Source: Caenorhabditis elegans (Eukaryota; Nematoda; Chromadorea; Rhabditida; Rhabditidae). From it: 64,000 bases of DNA. The notes under the pieces are model-generated. The model saw nothing but the letters and a program-made list of their open reading frames with translations, was not told the origin of the DNA and made no database searches. The position numbers and the translations under genes are program-made. Of the stretch, positions 46,821-59,325 are shown piece after piece. The stretch covers positions 3,720,001 through 3,784,000 of the forward strand of contig NC_003282.8 in assembly GCF_000002985.6 (NCBI RefSeq), in the 5' to 3' direction. The number at the start of each line of letters is the position of its first letter. The stretch's first letter is position 1.

Positions 46821-49800
46821 TTTGTGCTGGAAATTTGAAATTGAGAGATTTGCTCTAATTGACGAACATAATAATAATAATTTATTACGTTCTTGAAAAA
46901 GCGTGAAAAATAAGAAAGATGATACATATTATGAATAGGAATTGGCAAAAATGGGAACAAATTAATTCAAACAGTGATATTTCCTGGAGTGTTCAAAATA
47001 TCAAAAAGTTTCCAACTAACAAAAGTATCTACATAAAATTTACTACAATTTATTAAATGATAATATTTTGATACCTCTTACACCCGCAGAGTTGAGATAC
47101 AAAAATAGGTAGACGCAGACAAACTTCACCTGTCTACTCTGTTTTAAATTCCCATAGTTCATTGGAAGGCAGAGGTATCAAAATGTTTTGTTGCAACAAA
47201 ATATAGAAAATTTTATAGTAATTATTTTGTTAGTTGACAAATTTTTAATATTTCCAAAAATCGCGGAGATATGAATGTTTGAAGTTAAAAGGGTGAAAAA
47301 AAAAGAAAATTGAGGGTTTTTGAAATAAGTTTTTTTGTTTTTTAACGTATTGTTTTAACATGTATACTTGAAAACCAGATATTTAAACAAACATTTTGAC
47401 AAACGCACCAAATTTAAAAATGAAAAAATTTTATACTTTTTTTTTTGAAATTTTGGAATTTTTTTTTCAAAAATCGAAATGTATTTAAAATTTGAAATTG
47501 TTAAAAATACTGTCAGAAATTATATTTCGAATTCAAGTGGTACAAAATGCCGCAAAAAAGAGGTCAAAAGAGGTCATTTAGGCCCCTTGAGAGAGGTTGA
47601 AGTGGGAGAGGCGAATTTTTTCAAAAACAAATATACAACAAAATTATAATTTAGCAGGAAGTTTAAGTAGATAGTAAAATGAAAAAGAATTAAATTTCAA
47701 GTGAAAAAAAATTAATTGAAAATTTTGGAAAAAAAAATTGAAAAAAAGGAAAAAAATTCAATAGGAAGAGGCGGGGACCAAATTTAAACAAAAAAAAACC
47801 ATTTTCAAATTCAAAATTCTAAAAATAAAATAATTTATCCTCAAATCCTACCGCAACATTGCAAATCTTGTCTCTCTCTCTCTCTTTTGACATACACACG
47901 GAACAAGTGGCCTCTCTCCCCATCCCAACAGCCCGGTGCCCCACAGACTCCTCCCCCCGGTGATCCGCCTCTGGGGGTGTCTACCCCGGAGGCTGTCAGG
48001 AGAGTGGGGGATTTGCAAATTAATAAGGTACTGTTTTCTAGAGAGGTTCAAGAGAGCTCAATTGGCTCCGAGAGGGGTATTGGAATAAATTATTTTGGAA
48101 TTTTTGGAAGCCCTGGGTCAAATGGGTAATTTGTAAATTGCCTTTTTTCAAAAAAAATTTTTTTTTAATGAATTACTTGACAATTATAATATTGTTTGTT
48201 GTGTAGTTTGTAGATTGTAGGGTAAAACATAGAACTTAAAAGATGTAGTTGGTTTTTGGTATAGAAAAAATAAAAAAAATTAAAATCAAAACTCTGAAAA
48301 AATTTGAAAATTTTATTTCATTCTGAAAGGTGTTCCAACTGTAATTGTAAATTGTAGTTTATAGTTTGTAGTTTGTAGTTTGTGGTTTGTAGTTCGAAAT
48401 CAGTATTTTTGAAAAGAGTTTTTTTTTTCGAATTATAGAAACTTTTAGTAGGTATCCTGGAAATGTTAACTTTAAAGTTCTTTCCAGGCTGTGGTTTTGT
48501 AGTTTGTAGTTTGTAGTTTGCAAAAATAAAATACCTCCAAACTTCATCAAAAATACCAAGAGGTTTTCAAAAATTTCAGAAATTTGGAATAATTGAAAAA
48601 AAAGTATTTTCAGAAATTATTTAAGCAAAAACATTATGCCCGCTAAATTAAAAACACAACTTTTTTTGAAATTTGAAATTTTAATACTAAAAAATTATTT
48701 CAAACTTTAAAATAGAAAAAGAAACCCACTTGCACCATTTCATGAGGGACTTTTAAAAAATTTCAAGATTAAAAATCTCGAAACCATGACACTTAATACC
48801 ATAAAAATCAGTAAAATATGACAGGAAAATGGGAATTATGTGGCAAATGAAGCACAGCACACACAGGTTTGTAAAGTGATAAATCAAGCGTCGAAAGGGA
48901 TGTATGTGTGGTGGGGGAGGGCACCAGAAAATAATGGGCTTTGTGGTTGAGGTGGTGGTGCGGGAGAAATGACGGTAGTGATTCATGATAGAACCCCGTG
49001 TCCGGAAAAAAAAGATGCAAATTGTACATTTTGAAACTAGAAATTCATAAATTTTGGGCTACGAACTTCTTTTTTTTTGGTGGAGCTGCAAAGAGTAGGG
49101 GAATCCTTCTAAAACCTAATTTAATTTTGAAACTAGGAGAGATACACAGTTTGAAATATGTTATCTGAACGAAAAACATTTGTAAAATTTCCTGGTCAAT
49201 TTTCAAAAAAGCCCAATAAATATTCATTGAGATATTGAACTTAGAAATTTGGAATTTTTACTCAAAAATTGTAATTTTATGATTAAAAAAAAATTAGATA
49301 TTGCTACAAAGTTTCATGTTGGTTGTTTATCGAAAATTTTAAAAATTTTAAAATGTTGAATTTAATTGTTAAAAATAATTTTTGTTTGGTTTTTAATAAA
49401 ACTGTAAACTACAAACTTCAATATTAGGAAAAATCTGAAATTATTAACAATTTTTCCAATATTTTTGGTTGTAATTGTAAAGAACTGCAACCTACAAACT
49501 ACAAAATACAAACTACAAATTTCCCCCAAAAACATACACAAATTCGGAAAGTTTAGTTAAAAAATCGTGAAATTAAGGAAAATTTGGAAGTTCCTCAAAA
49601 CCCTGATTTTTCAATACTTTGCCCACAAAAAAGGACAAAAAACTTACAGTATCCCACGTTCTTTTTTTTTTTTTTAATGTTGCACACGTCTATGGGAACG
49701 TACGAATGTATGTCTACTTTTTTTAAAAAGTTTTCTGCGTCTCCCTCTACTTTTTGTACTTTTTCCCAAAGCATAGAAAGTTGAGAAGCCAAGAGATTTT

Positions 49801-51187
49801 TCATCCACATCTAATTAATAAAAGTACACATGGAATATGAGAGGTTAGTACTAGTAGTAGTCGTCGTACTAGATATGTTTTGAATAATGAAAATGCATGA
49901 AAGCTAGCAAAACCACTGAGAGATATTAACGGGAGGAAAATTTGAAAAATGAAAGAAAAAAAGTTGGGAGAAATTATTGAGGTGATGAGCGGGAAAGAGA
50001 AGGAAAAATTAATGGAGTTATACAATTTTGAAGTTGGAAATTTAGAATTATAGAATTTCGAGCCCAGCCATTTTCGAAAGAAATTTTTGAAATTTGAACT
50101 TCCCGCCCAAGTTCTTTTGTAAAATTACATTTTTGAAAGTGGAACCAATTTATTCAGAAAATATTTAAAAGTACAAAGTATTTTCAAACTTTTTCAAAAA
50201 TTCCAATTTCGATGAAATTTTAAACATTGTAAACGAAACACTTTATCCTCCAAAAATGACAAAAGGCTTTTTTTCAAAAATAAATCAAAAAAGTGTGGTT
50301 TTCCCGAAAAAAAAGGAAAAATCAGAACCAAATGTTTTAGGCGAACAATAAGGAGGAGAAGGGTGCGGCGTTGGCTCGTAAAAAAACTGGGGAATAAAAT
50401 AGTCATTTGCACGGGGGAAGAGTTTTAGGCTTTTTAGGCCATCAATTTGAAAAGCTAAACATTTGAAAAGTTAGACCAAAATTCGGAAAAAAAAGTTAGA
50501 CCAAAATTCGTTTTTCTTTTGTGGTAATTCGGCATTTGGGACTAGTGTGAGCTATTTAAAGTAAAATCCTCATTTTCCGAACTCCACCTTCAAATATTAA
50601 GGTCAAATATTGGAAAAATAAGCCATAATTTGGAAAGTTAGGCCTCCTTTTTGAAAAGTTAGGATTCAATTTTCCAAAACAAATTCAAATGCTAATTATT
50701 TCAAAAATTTGGAAAGTTGGTAAGTTAGGCAAAAATTTGCAAAACCAAAAGTCCATACAAACACTGTGAATAATGTGGAAAATGTGGGAATGATTGCAGA
50801 GTGAGAAACCATGGACTGTTTGGACACGGATTATGACCGAGTTCCACCCTCCGTGTTCTCCTGCAGGGAGGTTTATCAAAATGGGTGGCAACAACTATGT
50901 TTTCCCGCAATGAATTAGGGTGTACTGATGCTTGGGAAGAAAAATAATCGGATTTTATTATGTTAGTTGATTGATTAATGAAATTATATGCCCGGTCACT
51001 TGAAATTTTTTTTTGTAATTCAAGAAATTCAATTAATAATACCGGCGGGGTGGTCATGTTTCCAGTTGACTAGTTTTAGTCTCAGCTGCTGTTTTTTTTC
51101 TAATTTGGTGGAACTTCATAGTTTTTTGTGTAGTTTGTAGTCTGTAGTAAAGTTTAGATACTTTAGGACTACCGAAATTTTTATATG
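46821..51187. promoter_or_regulatory. Proximal upstream region of vab-2
   Basis: No confident gene. It holds dispersed GTTGTTAGTTGACA-type blocks near 46990-47270, an exon-like GC-rich block at 47932-48027, TTTGTAG heptamer repeats (48205-48240, 48355-48400, 48490-48525, 49485-49520) and long AT-rich stretches. It presumably contains vab-2 regulatory DNA, but no factor site can be named. Confidence 0.5.
47932..48027 (+). other. Exon-like GC-rich block, open in all 32 codons
   Basis: A CATCCCAACAG acceptor and a GTACTG donor bound 96 bases, exactly 32 open codons in phase 0, reading a Pro/Gly-rich peptide (PGAPQTPPPGDPPLG then VSTPEAVRRVGDLQ). GC content is far above the flanks. I find no partner exon, so it could be an unrecognised gene's exon, a conserved enhancer, or chance. 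Confidence 0.3.
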
Positions 51188-51550
51188 TACACTCAAAATA
51201 AAAATAAAAACTGCGTGGCGTGTACTGCAGAAAACCTAATATTTAGGCCCCGCCTTTTTCTCGTCCACTCACGGAGAAAAGGCAAAAATTTGGGGCCCAA
51301 CCAATATCAGGCCGCCGACATCCTACGGGTTCCGCGCGCCGCTATGTTTAACTCGCTGTGGGCGTAACGAGCTGTCTCCGCCCGCTGCGAGTTAAACATA
51401 GCGGCGCGCGGAACCCGTGAGATGTCGGCGACCTGATATTGGTTGGGCCCCGAATTTTGCCTTTTCCCCGTGAGTGGACGATAAAAAGGCGGGGCCTAAA
51501 TATGAGGTTTTCTGCAGTACACGCCACGCAGTTTTCTTATTTTGAGTGTA
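51188..51550. mobile_element. Near-perfect 363-base palindrome
   Basis: Arms of about 165 bases run from TACACTCAAAATA to TATTTTGAGTGTA, with a GC-rich inner portion (GAACCCGT, GCGCCGCTATGTTTAACTCG) and a loop of about 25 bases carrying GGGCGTAACG and CTCCGCCC. The arms differ at very few bases, so this is a young foldback element. Non-coding. Confidence 0.92.
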
Positions 51551-54389
51551 TTGCTGAAATTAATTTAAAAAAAAAATGGTTCAAAACGAATTTAAATTTT
51601 CAAGTTTGTACTGAATTTTACAAATTTTGTATATGTTCTTGGAAAGTTTGTAGTTTGTATATAGGATTACTATAAAACATCGAAGTTAAAAAGAAAATAT
51701 TATTACAATTCAGGCAGAAAAAGAAGTACAAACTATAAACTACAAACTACAAACTACAGATTACCATTATGAAAACCCAATAGACATGAAAACTTTAAAT
51801 CCCACTACAAACTACAAACTAGAAATTAAGTATGATGTTGGCCCAGACTGCAAGCTACACAATTTATACGAAAAACTGAAATTTTTGGCAAATAGGTGTT
51901 ACAGTACATGGTAGGGCAATTATCATATCCACGTGGCAATTGAGTTATTCTAGCCAATAATTATGTCGACGTCATCAGGCAGGCAGGTGCAACTGTAGAA
52001 CACCCATCTTGATAAGAAAAACAATTTGCAGACGGGCGGTTCCGTTTCCAGCAGCAGCACCTGTCTTTCGAGAAAAACTAAACAATTTGTATAGGTATAT
52101 CCTTTTGCGGGGCCACCTGCTGTACCTTTAAATCGTAATCTGACGCCTCGGGCTTTTGACACGATAATTGGCACGTTTTGAGTATGTGTGTTCCCGTTTC
52201 GAAAATGATAAATGGGCCACTTTGTGTGAAGACGAGAGGAGTAATAGATACTTAGCCGTTTCGGGAAATTGAGGCACAACCTCTAAAACACCTGGGGAGG
52301 TTTTTTATTTACGGCCGACAAAAGACAGGCTCACGGAGCTATCGTAGGGATACAGTGAGGGTGATGTAGAGGAACTGAATAGGTTACTGTAGAGATACCT
52401 TTATTTCCCAAAACAATAAGGCCCAGAAAAATGACTCTAAATTGTTAATAAAATTAACATGAAAGGATGATCCCGATATAGGGATATTACATCACAGATG
52501 TACCACGTACAAGATCTATTACTCTTGATAAGCAAATTGAGATGTACATACTAATACGAAATGGTACATGACAGGAATGGTTTAGTGGGTCGGTGCAATT
52601 TAGAGCTACCAGTTCTCAAACCTTGTCAGTTGAATACTCTTCAGAAAATTTTTGCAATTCGTCACTTGACAGTTTTTTGCTCAAGTCTGCAATAGAAAAA
52701 GTTTCAGGTCTTTAAGTTTGAATATGTAACAATGATCAGTAACAAACTACAAACTACAAATTTTTCCGACCAGGGATGTGCAGCAAATCTGAAAATTTGC
52801 CGCAGTTTCCAGCATGTTTCCGATCTTATTTCAAAAAATGGTTGAGATAATTTTCTGAAACTCCTCCAAAAAGTATTTTAGGCTTCTTCAAGACGCTGAT
52901 GGACTACAATTTACAAACTAAAAGTCACAAGAAATGATTTTTATTTGCCACAAGCTCTCAAAATTACAAAAATATTGTTTTATAAAATTCCCAAAATGAA
53001 CACAATTTCCTGGGGAACCTAGAACAAACATGAAACGAAAGGAAATAAGGGAAGGAATGACAAGGCCATTAGGCTTCAAATGATGGCCTTTCAGCGTTTC
53101 AATAGAACGTCTTGACACCTCGTTCTATGTGGTAAAACCAATGGAGATGGGCAAAAACGTCTAAAAATTGGAGGAAAGGGGACTAAAATTGGTTTAAAAA
53201 TTGCTGAAATTTTGGGGAAAATTATCGGATAAAAAGGAAATATTGATATTCCAAATAAAAAAAAATTTTAAGACTCCAAATTTTCAGTAAACGACAAATC
53301 CAAAACGAAATACTAATAAACAAAGCGGCACACATTTTGACAGCAAAAGAGAACGGTGTGGAGGAACCTTTAAAGGCAGCTGAAGATGTGAAAACCACCT
53401 GACAATGGGGATCACCTGGCTGGGGGTGGAGGACTATACGACTCTTTATGGAAACTTTATACGGGAGGTCTATGTTTTGGTAATAAAATTGTAATATAAT
53501 TTAGGTTGTGGAGGTGATAGTGGGGAGTAATTGAGTTTGGGAGTTTTTTCGGGGAGGGTTTTTTTGGTTGCAGAAATCGTTAAAACTTTGATAGCTCCGT
53601 GGATTTTAAAGTAAGTGAAAATATTAAAAAGGTGGCAACTAACAAAATATAGAGCATAAAATTTAAAACAATTTTTGAATTGTCAATTTTTTAATGTCAA
53701 AAAATTGCCAAACTAATAAAATGCAGAACATAATATTTTCTATCAATTTCAATAGGCCTGCCATCCTCAATACTCACCCTGTTTCACAAAACATACACAC
53801 AAATGACTCAGAGCAGGCACTGTTCCGTACACCTTTCAATTGTCTTCAACTCAATTCATGCTACACTATTCTCTGTTATTAGCATTATTACAAAAGAGAA
53901 TACCTGCAGAGGTACCTAATAATGAAATAAAAAGTTCTATTGTAATCTGAAAAAAGATAGGCAGTGATGATTCATAGTTGGAGGGAGGCGTAGACGCAGT
54001 TGTATATGGGGGAGGGTATATTTAAAGTTTTTAGTGAAAAAATTGAATGGAAAATTATTGGAAGTAGAGATGTTTATGTAACAAAAAAAATTAGATAAAA
54101 AAAATTTTTTTTTTGAAAAAAAAATCAATTCGTTTTGAAAAAAGTGTAGTAAAATATATTGAAAACATCACTGACAAGTAGTAAAAAAGCAAAAAGAGCA
54201 GAAGCAGAGAGGGAGCTGATAGTGAAGAGGGAGGAGAGGAGAAGATTATTATTATCATATAGAGGAAAAAGGAGGAAAAGAGCAGGGCTCCGTGAGCTCA
54301 CCGGATTATAATCAGTTGTCATTGACAACGTGTTGACGTCAAAAATAGGATTTATTATTGGAGGAGTTGAGAAGGATTCTAGGTACCTC
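51551..54389. other. No gene recognised
   Basis: Scattered TTTGTAG repeats (51640-51830 and near 52745) and AT-rich sequence. A 109-codon minus-strand frame at 51950-52279 has no splice context or recognisable motif. A small open frame near 53700 is likewise unsupported. Confidence 0.5.
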
Positions 54390-54497
54390 GCATGGTGTCA
54401 GGATGTGTTGATCTACACAAAAAGCGGGAATTTTTTCCACAGAAAAGTTTGACGTCAGCAAACTATTAACCAAGCAAAATCGGTTAAGAAGCTGTTC
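54390..54497. mobile_element. CACGTGGTGTCA MITE, copy 6 (truncated)
   Basis: Starts CATGGTGTCAGGATG, then GTTGATCTACA, GCGGGAATTTTT, TTTGACGTCAGCA and AATCGGTTAAGAAG, corresponding to about half of the full element. The other end is lost. Confidence 0.75.
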
Positions 54498-56507
54498 GAA
54501 ACTAGTTTTAAAACATTGGCAAAACTACGCAAAAATGTTTAAAAATTAAAAAAATATTTTTTTCGGATTTTTTTTTCAAGAATTTCAAGTTATTTAAATT
54601 CTTTTTTGAGTAAAAATCGATTTTTCTAAAACTAAATTTTTTAAATTTGGTTATTTTATAGGGTTTTTTTGAAACCAGTTTTTAAAAAGTAATTTTTTAG
54701 TGCGAAATTCCTATTAGCAGTTGAAACTTTATAGCAATTTCACAAAAATATCTCTGACCACCGGAAATTTAATCCCCAAAAACCCACCCTGTTACTATTG
54801 GAAAATTCCACAAAAAGAGCTCCTAAAAAACTGGGGATTCGCATTTATGTGCACAATATGAGAACAAAAATGCAAAAATGTTGCAACACACACAGAACCT
54901 GTGGGAAACAATACAGGTACTGGTGATGTGTCATAAGAGTAGGGGAGAAAGAACAAGGGAAACTATGGGAGAATATGGACCGTGACGGACTGAATGGTCA
55001 TTGGTATAGAAAAGAAGAAACCCGGATATATATATATATTCATTTGGGTTAAATATCAGCAAAAAACGTTTTAATAATAGAATTTGACACAGAAAATGGC
55101 CCTTCAGTTTGACAGCTTGTATCTCGGTTCATTTTCCGGATATTGATACAATTTAAAATGTATACTATGAAACACAAAATAACGAATAAATGGTTAATTT
55201 ATAATATTTTGTTAAACTGAAAACAGTTGAGATATGAGCGACCAAAATTAAATGAGATTTTTCAGGTAGATGCACCATGTTTTCCACATTCACTTTAACG
55301 GCTCATCTCAGATTATTTTTAAAAAAACTGCTAAAGGAATATATAAAAACAAAAATAAATGAAAAAAAGTTAGTTAGAAATGTTTAATAGAATCAAAGAT
55401 AACCAAGACATAAGCTACTCCAATTAAGTGAGAATTACCCCCATCGATGCACCATATGGGAAACAAGATTGCATCAAAATTTAATAATTTTTCATTGAAA
55501 GTATAAAAATTAATCAAATAAATGGTTTGCTAAAACCGCAAAAAACCTATGTACAACCTGCCAAAGTTAAGGGGATATTTTGAATCGATGTACCATGTCT
55601 CAAAGAAATTTTTAAAACAAAAGGTATAGGCTGAAAAATTTTGAGAAACCTCTAAGATCAACGAAAAATTCAAATTTTGAATGTTTTCTAAAAGTCCAGA
55701 ATTTTATTTTTTTAATGGTTCAAACTAAAAACATTTAAAAATACCAAATTGAGAAAAGATTATATATAACTTTTCAGAAATAAAAATCAAAAAGTGCTAA
55801 TTTCCCGTCAGCAGAGCTCAAAGTCCGCAAAAAAGCGCGCACTTTTCTTCATTTTTTATTGTTCCAAATAATTGGTGGCGCGGAAGAGAATTGTGTGAAA
55901 AAGAATCAAATTTCTTCTCTTCTTTTCTTTTTTTTTTTCCACCAGCATATTTGAATACTAAAATGTCTCTGTGTACATAGAATTCTGGTTTTGGCACTTT
56001 TGGTCAGTGATAAAATATTCAGATTTTTTGAATATTCATGAAAAGTACTAAAACCTAGTGATGATTGAGCGTGTGAACCTATATACATAGATTTCCTACA
56101 GTAATATGTAGTAAAGGTTACAGAAAATAAGCCTCAAAAATGAAAATATCTCAGAAAGCATTGTTTCAATATCCAATGCTTCCGAGGAGAACAATGCATT
56201 TTTTCAAGGATTTTTTCACAAAAAAATGTTCAACAAATTCCCTGACCCTTGTGTGGGGGCAAACATTGTTTATTTAGCATCTGTGACAAGATTGTTTATC
56301 CATCCACTCTTTGCACATTCCAGTAGGGTTGGGGTAAATGTCAAATTGTGCTGTGGGTTATGGGCTTGGGCCTTGTGGGCCTGTAATATGTACAGTTACA
56401 ACTATGGGATATATGTTATACAACTAATGCTGATAAAAGGATACTGTAACCTAGTTATTTCTGAATTAAATCTAATCGGTTTAATAAGAAACTAGACCCC
56501 CTACATA
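54498..56507. other. No gene recognised
   Basis: AT-rich. It contains three reverse-oriented copies of the CGATGCACCAT motif at 55270-55279, 55445-55455 and 55585-55597, spaced about 140-175 bases as in siah-1 intron 4. A short (TA)n lies near 55029. Confidence 0.5.
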
Positions 56508-57019
56508 TAATGACCAAATATTGCTGTGAAATTTTTCTTATTTTTTCCTAGTTTTAATGTTTTTTTTTCACTTTTTCAAAAATCAAAGAAACGACCAAAT
56601 TAGTGATGTCATTTTTTACAATTTCACGTTTTCTGGCTACACTCTTCGGTTTCTCTTCATTTTTTTCTATATTCAATTTAAAACACCGTTTGTCAATTTT
56701 TCAAACAATTTTCCGAAAAAAAAATTATGAAAAAATTTGAACTTTCCGCCAATTTTTGTTGGGTATATAAGGGTTTTTAACGATAAAAAATTTGTAAGTT
56801 AAAAACAGTGTTTTAAATCAAATATGGAAAAAAATCAAGAAAAAACGGTAAATTTACCTAGAAAATGTGAAAAAGTAGGAAATGACGTCACTCATTTGAG
56901 CGGGAACTCGAATTCAATTTGGCAGTTTCTTTGATTGTTGCGAAATTGAAAGAATCAGAAAAAAAATTTTTTAAAATTTAAAACTTATTAAATTTTTTAA
57001 CAGATATATTTGGTCATTA
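56508..57019. mobile_element. 512-base inverted-repeat element
   Basis: Terminal TAATGACCAAATAT and complementary ATATATTTGGTCATTA. Inner blocks ATCAAAGAAAC, GTGATGTCATTTTTTAC and CACGTTTTCTGG on the left match GTTTCTTTGAT, GTAGGAAATGACGTCAC-like and CTAGAAAATGTG on the right. Arms are about 200 bases, moderately diverged. No coding capacity. Confidence 0.82.
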
Positions 57020-58462
57020 GGGTTTATTGTCTGTCCTTGTGACATACAGATTTCAAAAGCAATTACAATACTGTAGTTATAATAAACATTATTATGTAAT
57101 CTCAATAACGTAGATACGTTTTTTCCTCCCGTAAACCGAACATCTACTCAGTTTACCGCATACGCAACATCGGCTCACCCATATCAAATTTCCCCAGTGC
57201 CTAATTACTGACTTGCCTCCTGTTTTTTATTGCTTTTATAAATAAATACAAATGCCATTAGGCATTGCGTAGAAACTCTTTCTTCGAGGAATGTGGGGTT
57301 TAAGGAAAAAAGAGAAAAAAGGGACTGATGGTAGAGTTATGTAGAAAAAACTACTGTTGATAATATATATATATATATATAATATGCCATAATATACAAT
57401 CTATGATAGGTTGTACATTATTAAAGTACCTATTACTGAATATGTATGTATGTATCAATAGGACAAGTTTAAAAAAAAGTTGAGGTCGCCTCAAGGTCAG
57501 GCAGGCAGGCGTTTTAACGCCTACATGAAACGCCTACAAACGGCTACAGTGAAGTTATTACAGTATAACATTTCGTATTTTCAGTTTTTTAAATCGTTAT
57601 TAACATTTTCCCTAAAAATGTCCCAAAAACATTTAAATGGTTATAGAACACCTACCTACAATTTCAAATGAACCCCTAACGAGTATGGATATAAAATCAT
57701 GGAAAAGTAAGAAAACTGAAGCAGTTATTCTTTTGGGAAGTCAGTGAAAAGTGAGCGGAAATCCAGTTCGATTAATTTCGGATGATTTACAGCAGACTCT
57801 CGCTCTCCGCCTTTTAGATTCGGAAAAAGGGAAGACGGGAAGTAGTAATTTATAGTAAAAACGTTCAGTAAAGGTTTTTCACAATGTCTTACTACCCAGG
57901 CTAATTATCACAATTCTCAAATAACACTAGAGAAATTGGAGAAAGGGGTAATTGGTGTGCACGTGAATGTAGGTACAGGTGGTCATATTGAGGGAATATA
58001 AAAAGAAACAAGAGGGAAATTCTAAGAATTTTTTGACAAAAAATTCAGATTTTCAAAAAAAAAGATACTTTTTTCCGAAAAAAAAACTTCCTACTAGTAG
58101 GTTTTTTACTGTACAACTATTGTAACATGTTCTAGGCAATAAAACATTTTGTTAACAAGTATCTATATTTGTTTAGTCATGGAATATCAAATAGCCAAAC
58201 CCACATACAGAAGGGAGGGGGAGAGGGTAATAAAACAGTTTTGTCACTGAACAAGAAACCCTTAGAAGTATTCAAAAATGGAAGCGGGGAGGTGATCCTG
58301 AAAAAGTTATGTAACTGAAGAAAATCTTAATTGTTGGAAAAAATTTGTAGAAATTTCAAAAAAAAAAAGAAGTATTTTTGAAATTTTTTTTCTAATAGTA
58401 AGTTGGTATTTTAAATTTATCATATTTGAATTACTTCTATTAGTTTTCAACAAATGTTACAG
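57020..58462. other. No gene recognised
   Basis: Contains (TA)n at 57364-57381 and a GGCAGGCAGGCG palindromic block near 57500. Otherwise AT-rich without splice-bounded frames. Confidence 0.5.
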
Positions 58463-59005
58463 GAATCTGACATCACAAATAGCTCGCAGTCCAGCTGACG
58501 TCCACCCGGTCGATCAGCTTCTTGCAAACTACAAAATTATTGAGAAAAGTACAATAAATATTTTGTTAATCGACAAAAACTTGATACATCCAAAACCTAT
58601 CGAGAAATCTATACAGACCTATCGAGCTTCCAAAGGCATGCTTAAGAAAAAAGAGTACATTTTTAAAATCACTTTTATCACTGATAAAATCTATGGGGAT
58701 TACGAAAATATCATTAATCAAATGCCAAAAAAAACGTCGAATCTTGTTGCTTTGCAAGTTTCCTCCCTCCCCGTATAAGCCGAGAAGGGGGGGGGGGATA
58801 AATCAGAGAAGTGTGTAATTTGGTTTCGCTTGACAAATCACTGTATATCTTCACTTTTTATTGGCAAACAATTGAACAAAGAAGCTTCATAAAGGATTTA
58901 GGTAGATTTTTGTTGGCCTTGAAGTATCAGAATGTTCAGGTTCTCCGAGTGGACTCCAGAGAATGTGTGGATTTTGAAAATTTGAATTTTGGAGAAGAAT
59001 CCTGA
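58463..59005 (+). pseudogene. Unrecognised coding-like segment, probably decayed or misassembled
   Basis: A frame opens after a TTACAG acceptor at 58463 and reads about 105 codons of natural-looking protein (SPADVHPVDQLLANYKIIEK, later EYIFKITFITDKIYGDYENI) to TAA at 58776. After a G11 tract (58787-58797) a second frame, shifted, continues in similar style (LDKSLYIFTFYWQTIEQ, LGRFLLALKYQNVQVLRVDS) to TGA at 59005. No 49-base intron in phase joins the two with good sites. A frameshift at or near the G tract, or a badly spliced intron, would explain it. I do not recognise the family. No upstream exon with a start codon was found. Confidence 0.4.
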
Positions 59006-59325
59006 ATATTAAAATAACAGTATCAGTATTTCAAAATACATAGATAATTTTAATTTTGAATAAATTATTCATACATTTTATTATATTTTCAAAAATTACA
59101 TTCATTATCCACATTATTGTCTTACTAAATTCTTTTTTTCTGCAGGTTTTTCAGGTCAAATATATTTTTAAAAATTGATAGAGATGTCTAATTGAGTCAG
59201 CTCTTTGTGCACCCAATTTTTGATGGCTCTAGGAACAAATATATAACAAATGTGTCAAAAATTTGCTTTCTTTTGCCACCTTTTTTTCGAGCTACTTGAA
59301 TTGTTAATAAATGTTTTGTCGGTTT

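Noticed and set aside
51950..52279. 109-codon minus-strand open frame
   Set aside because: No splice sites, no start context, and composition typical of spurious frames; no similarity that I recognise.
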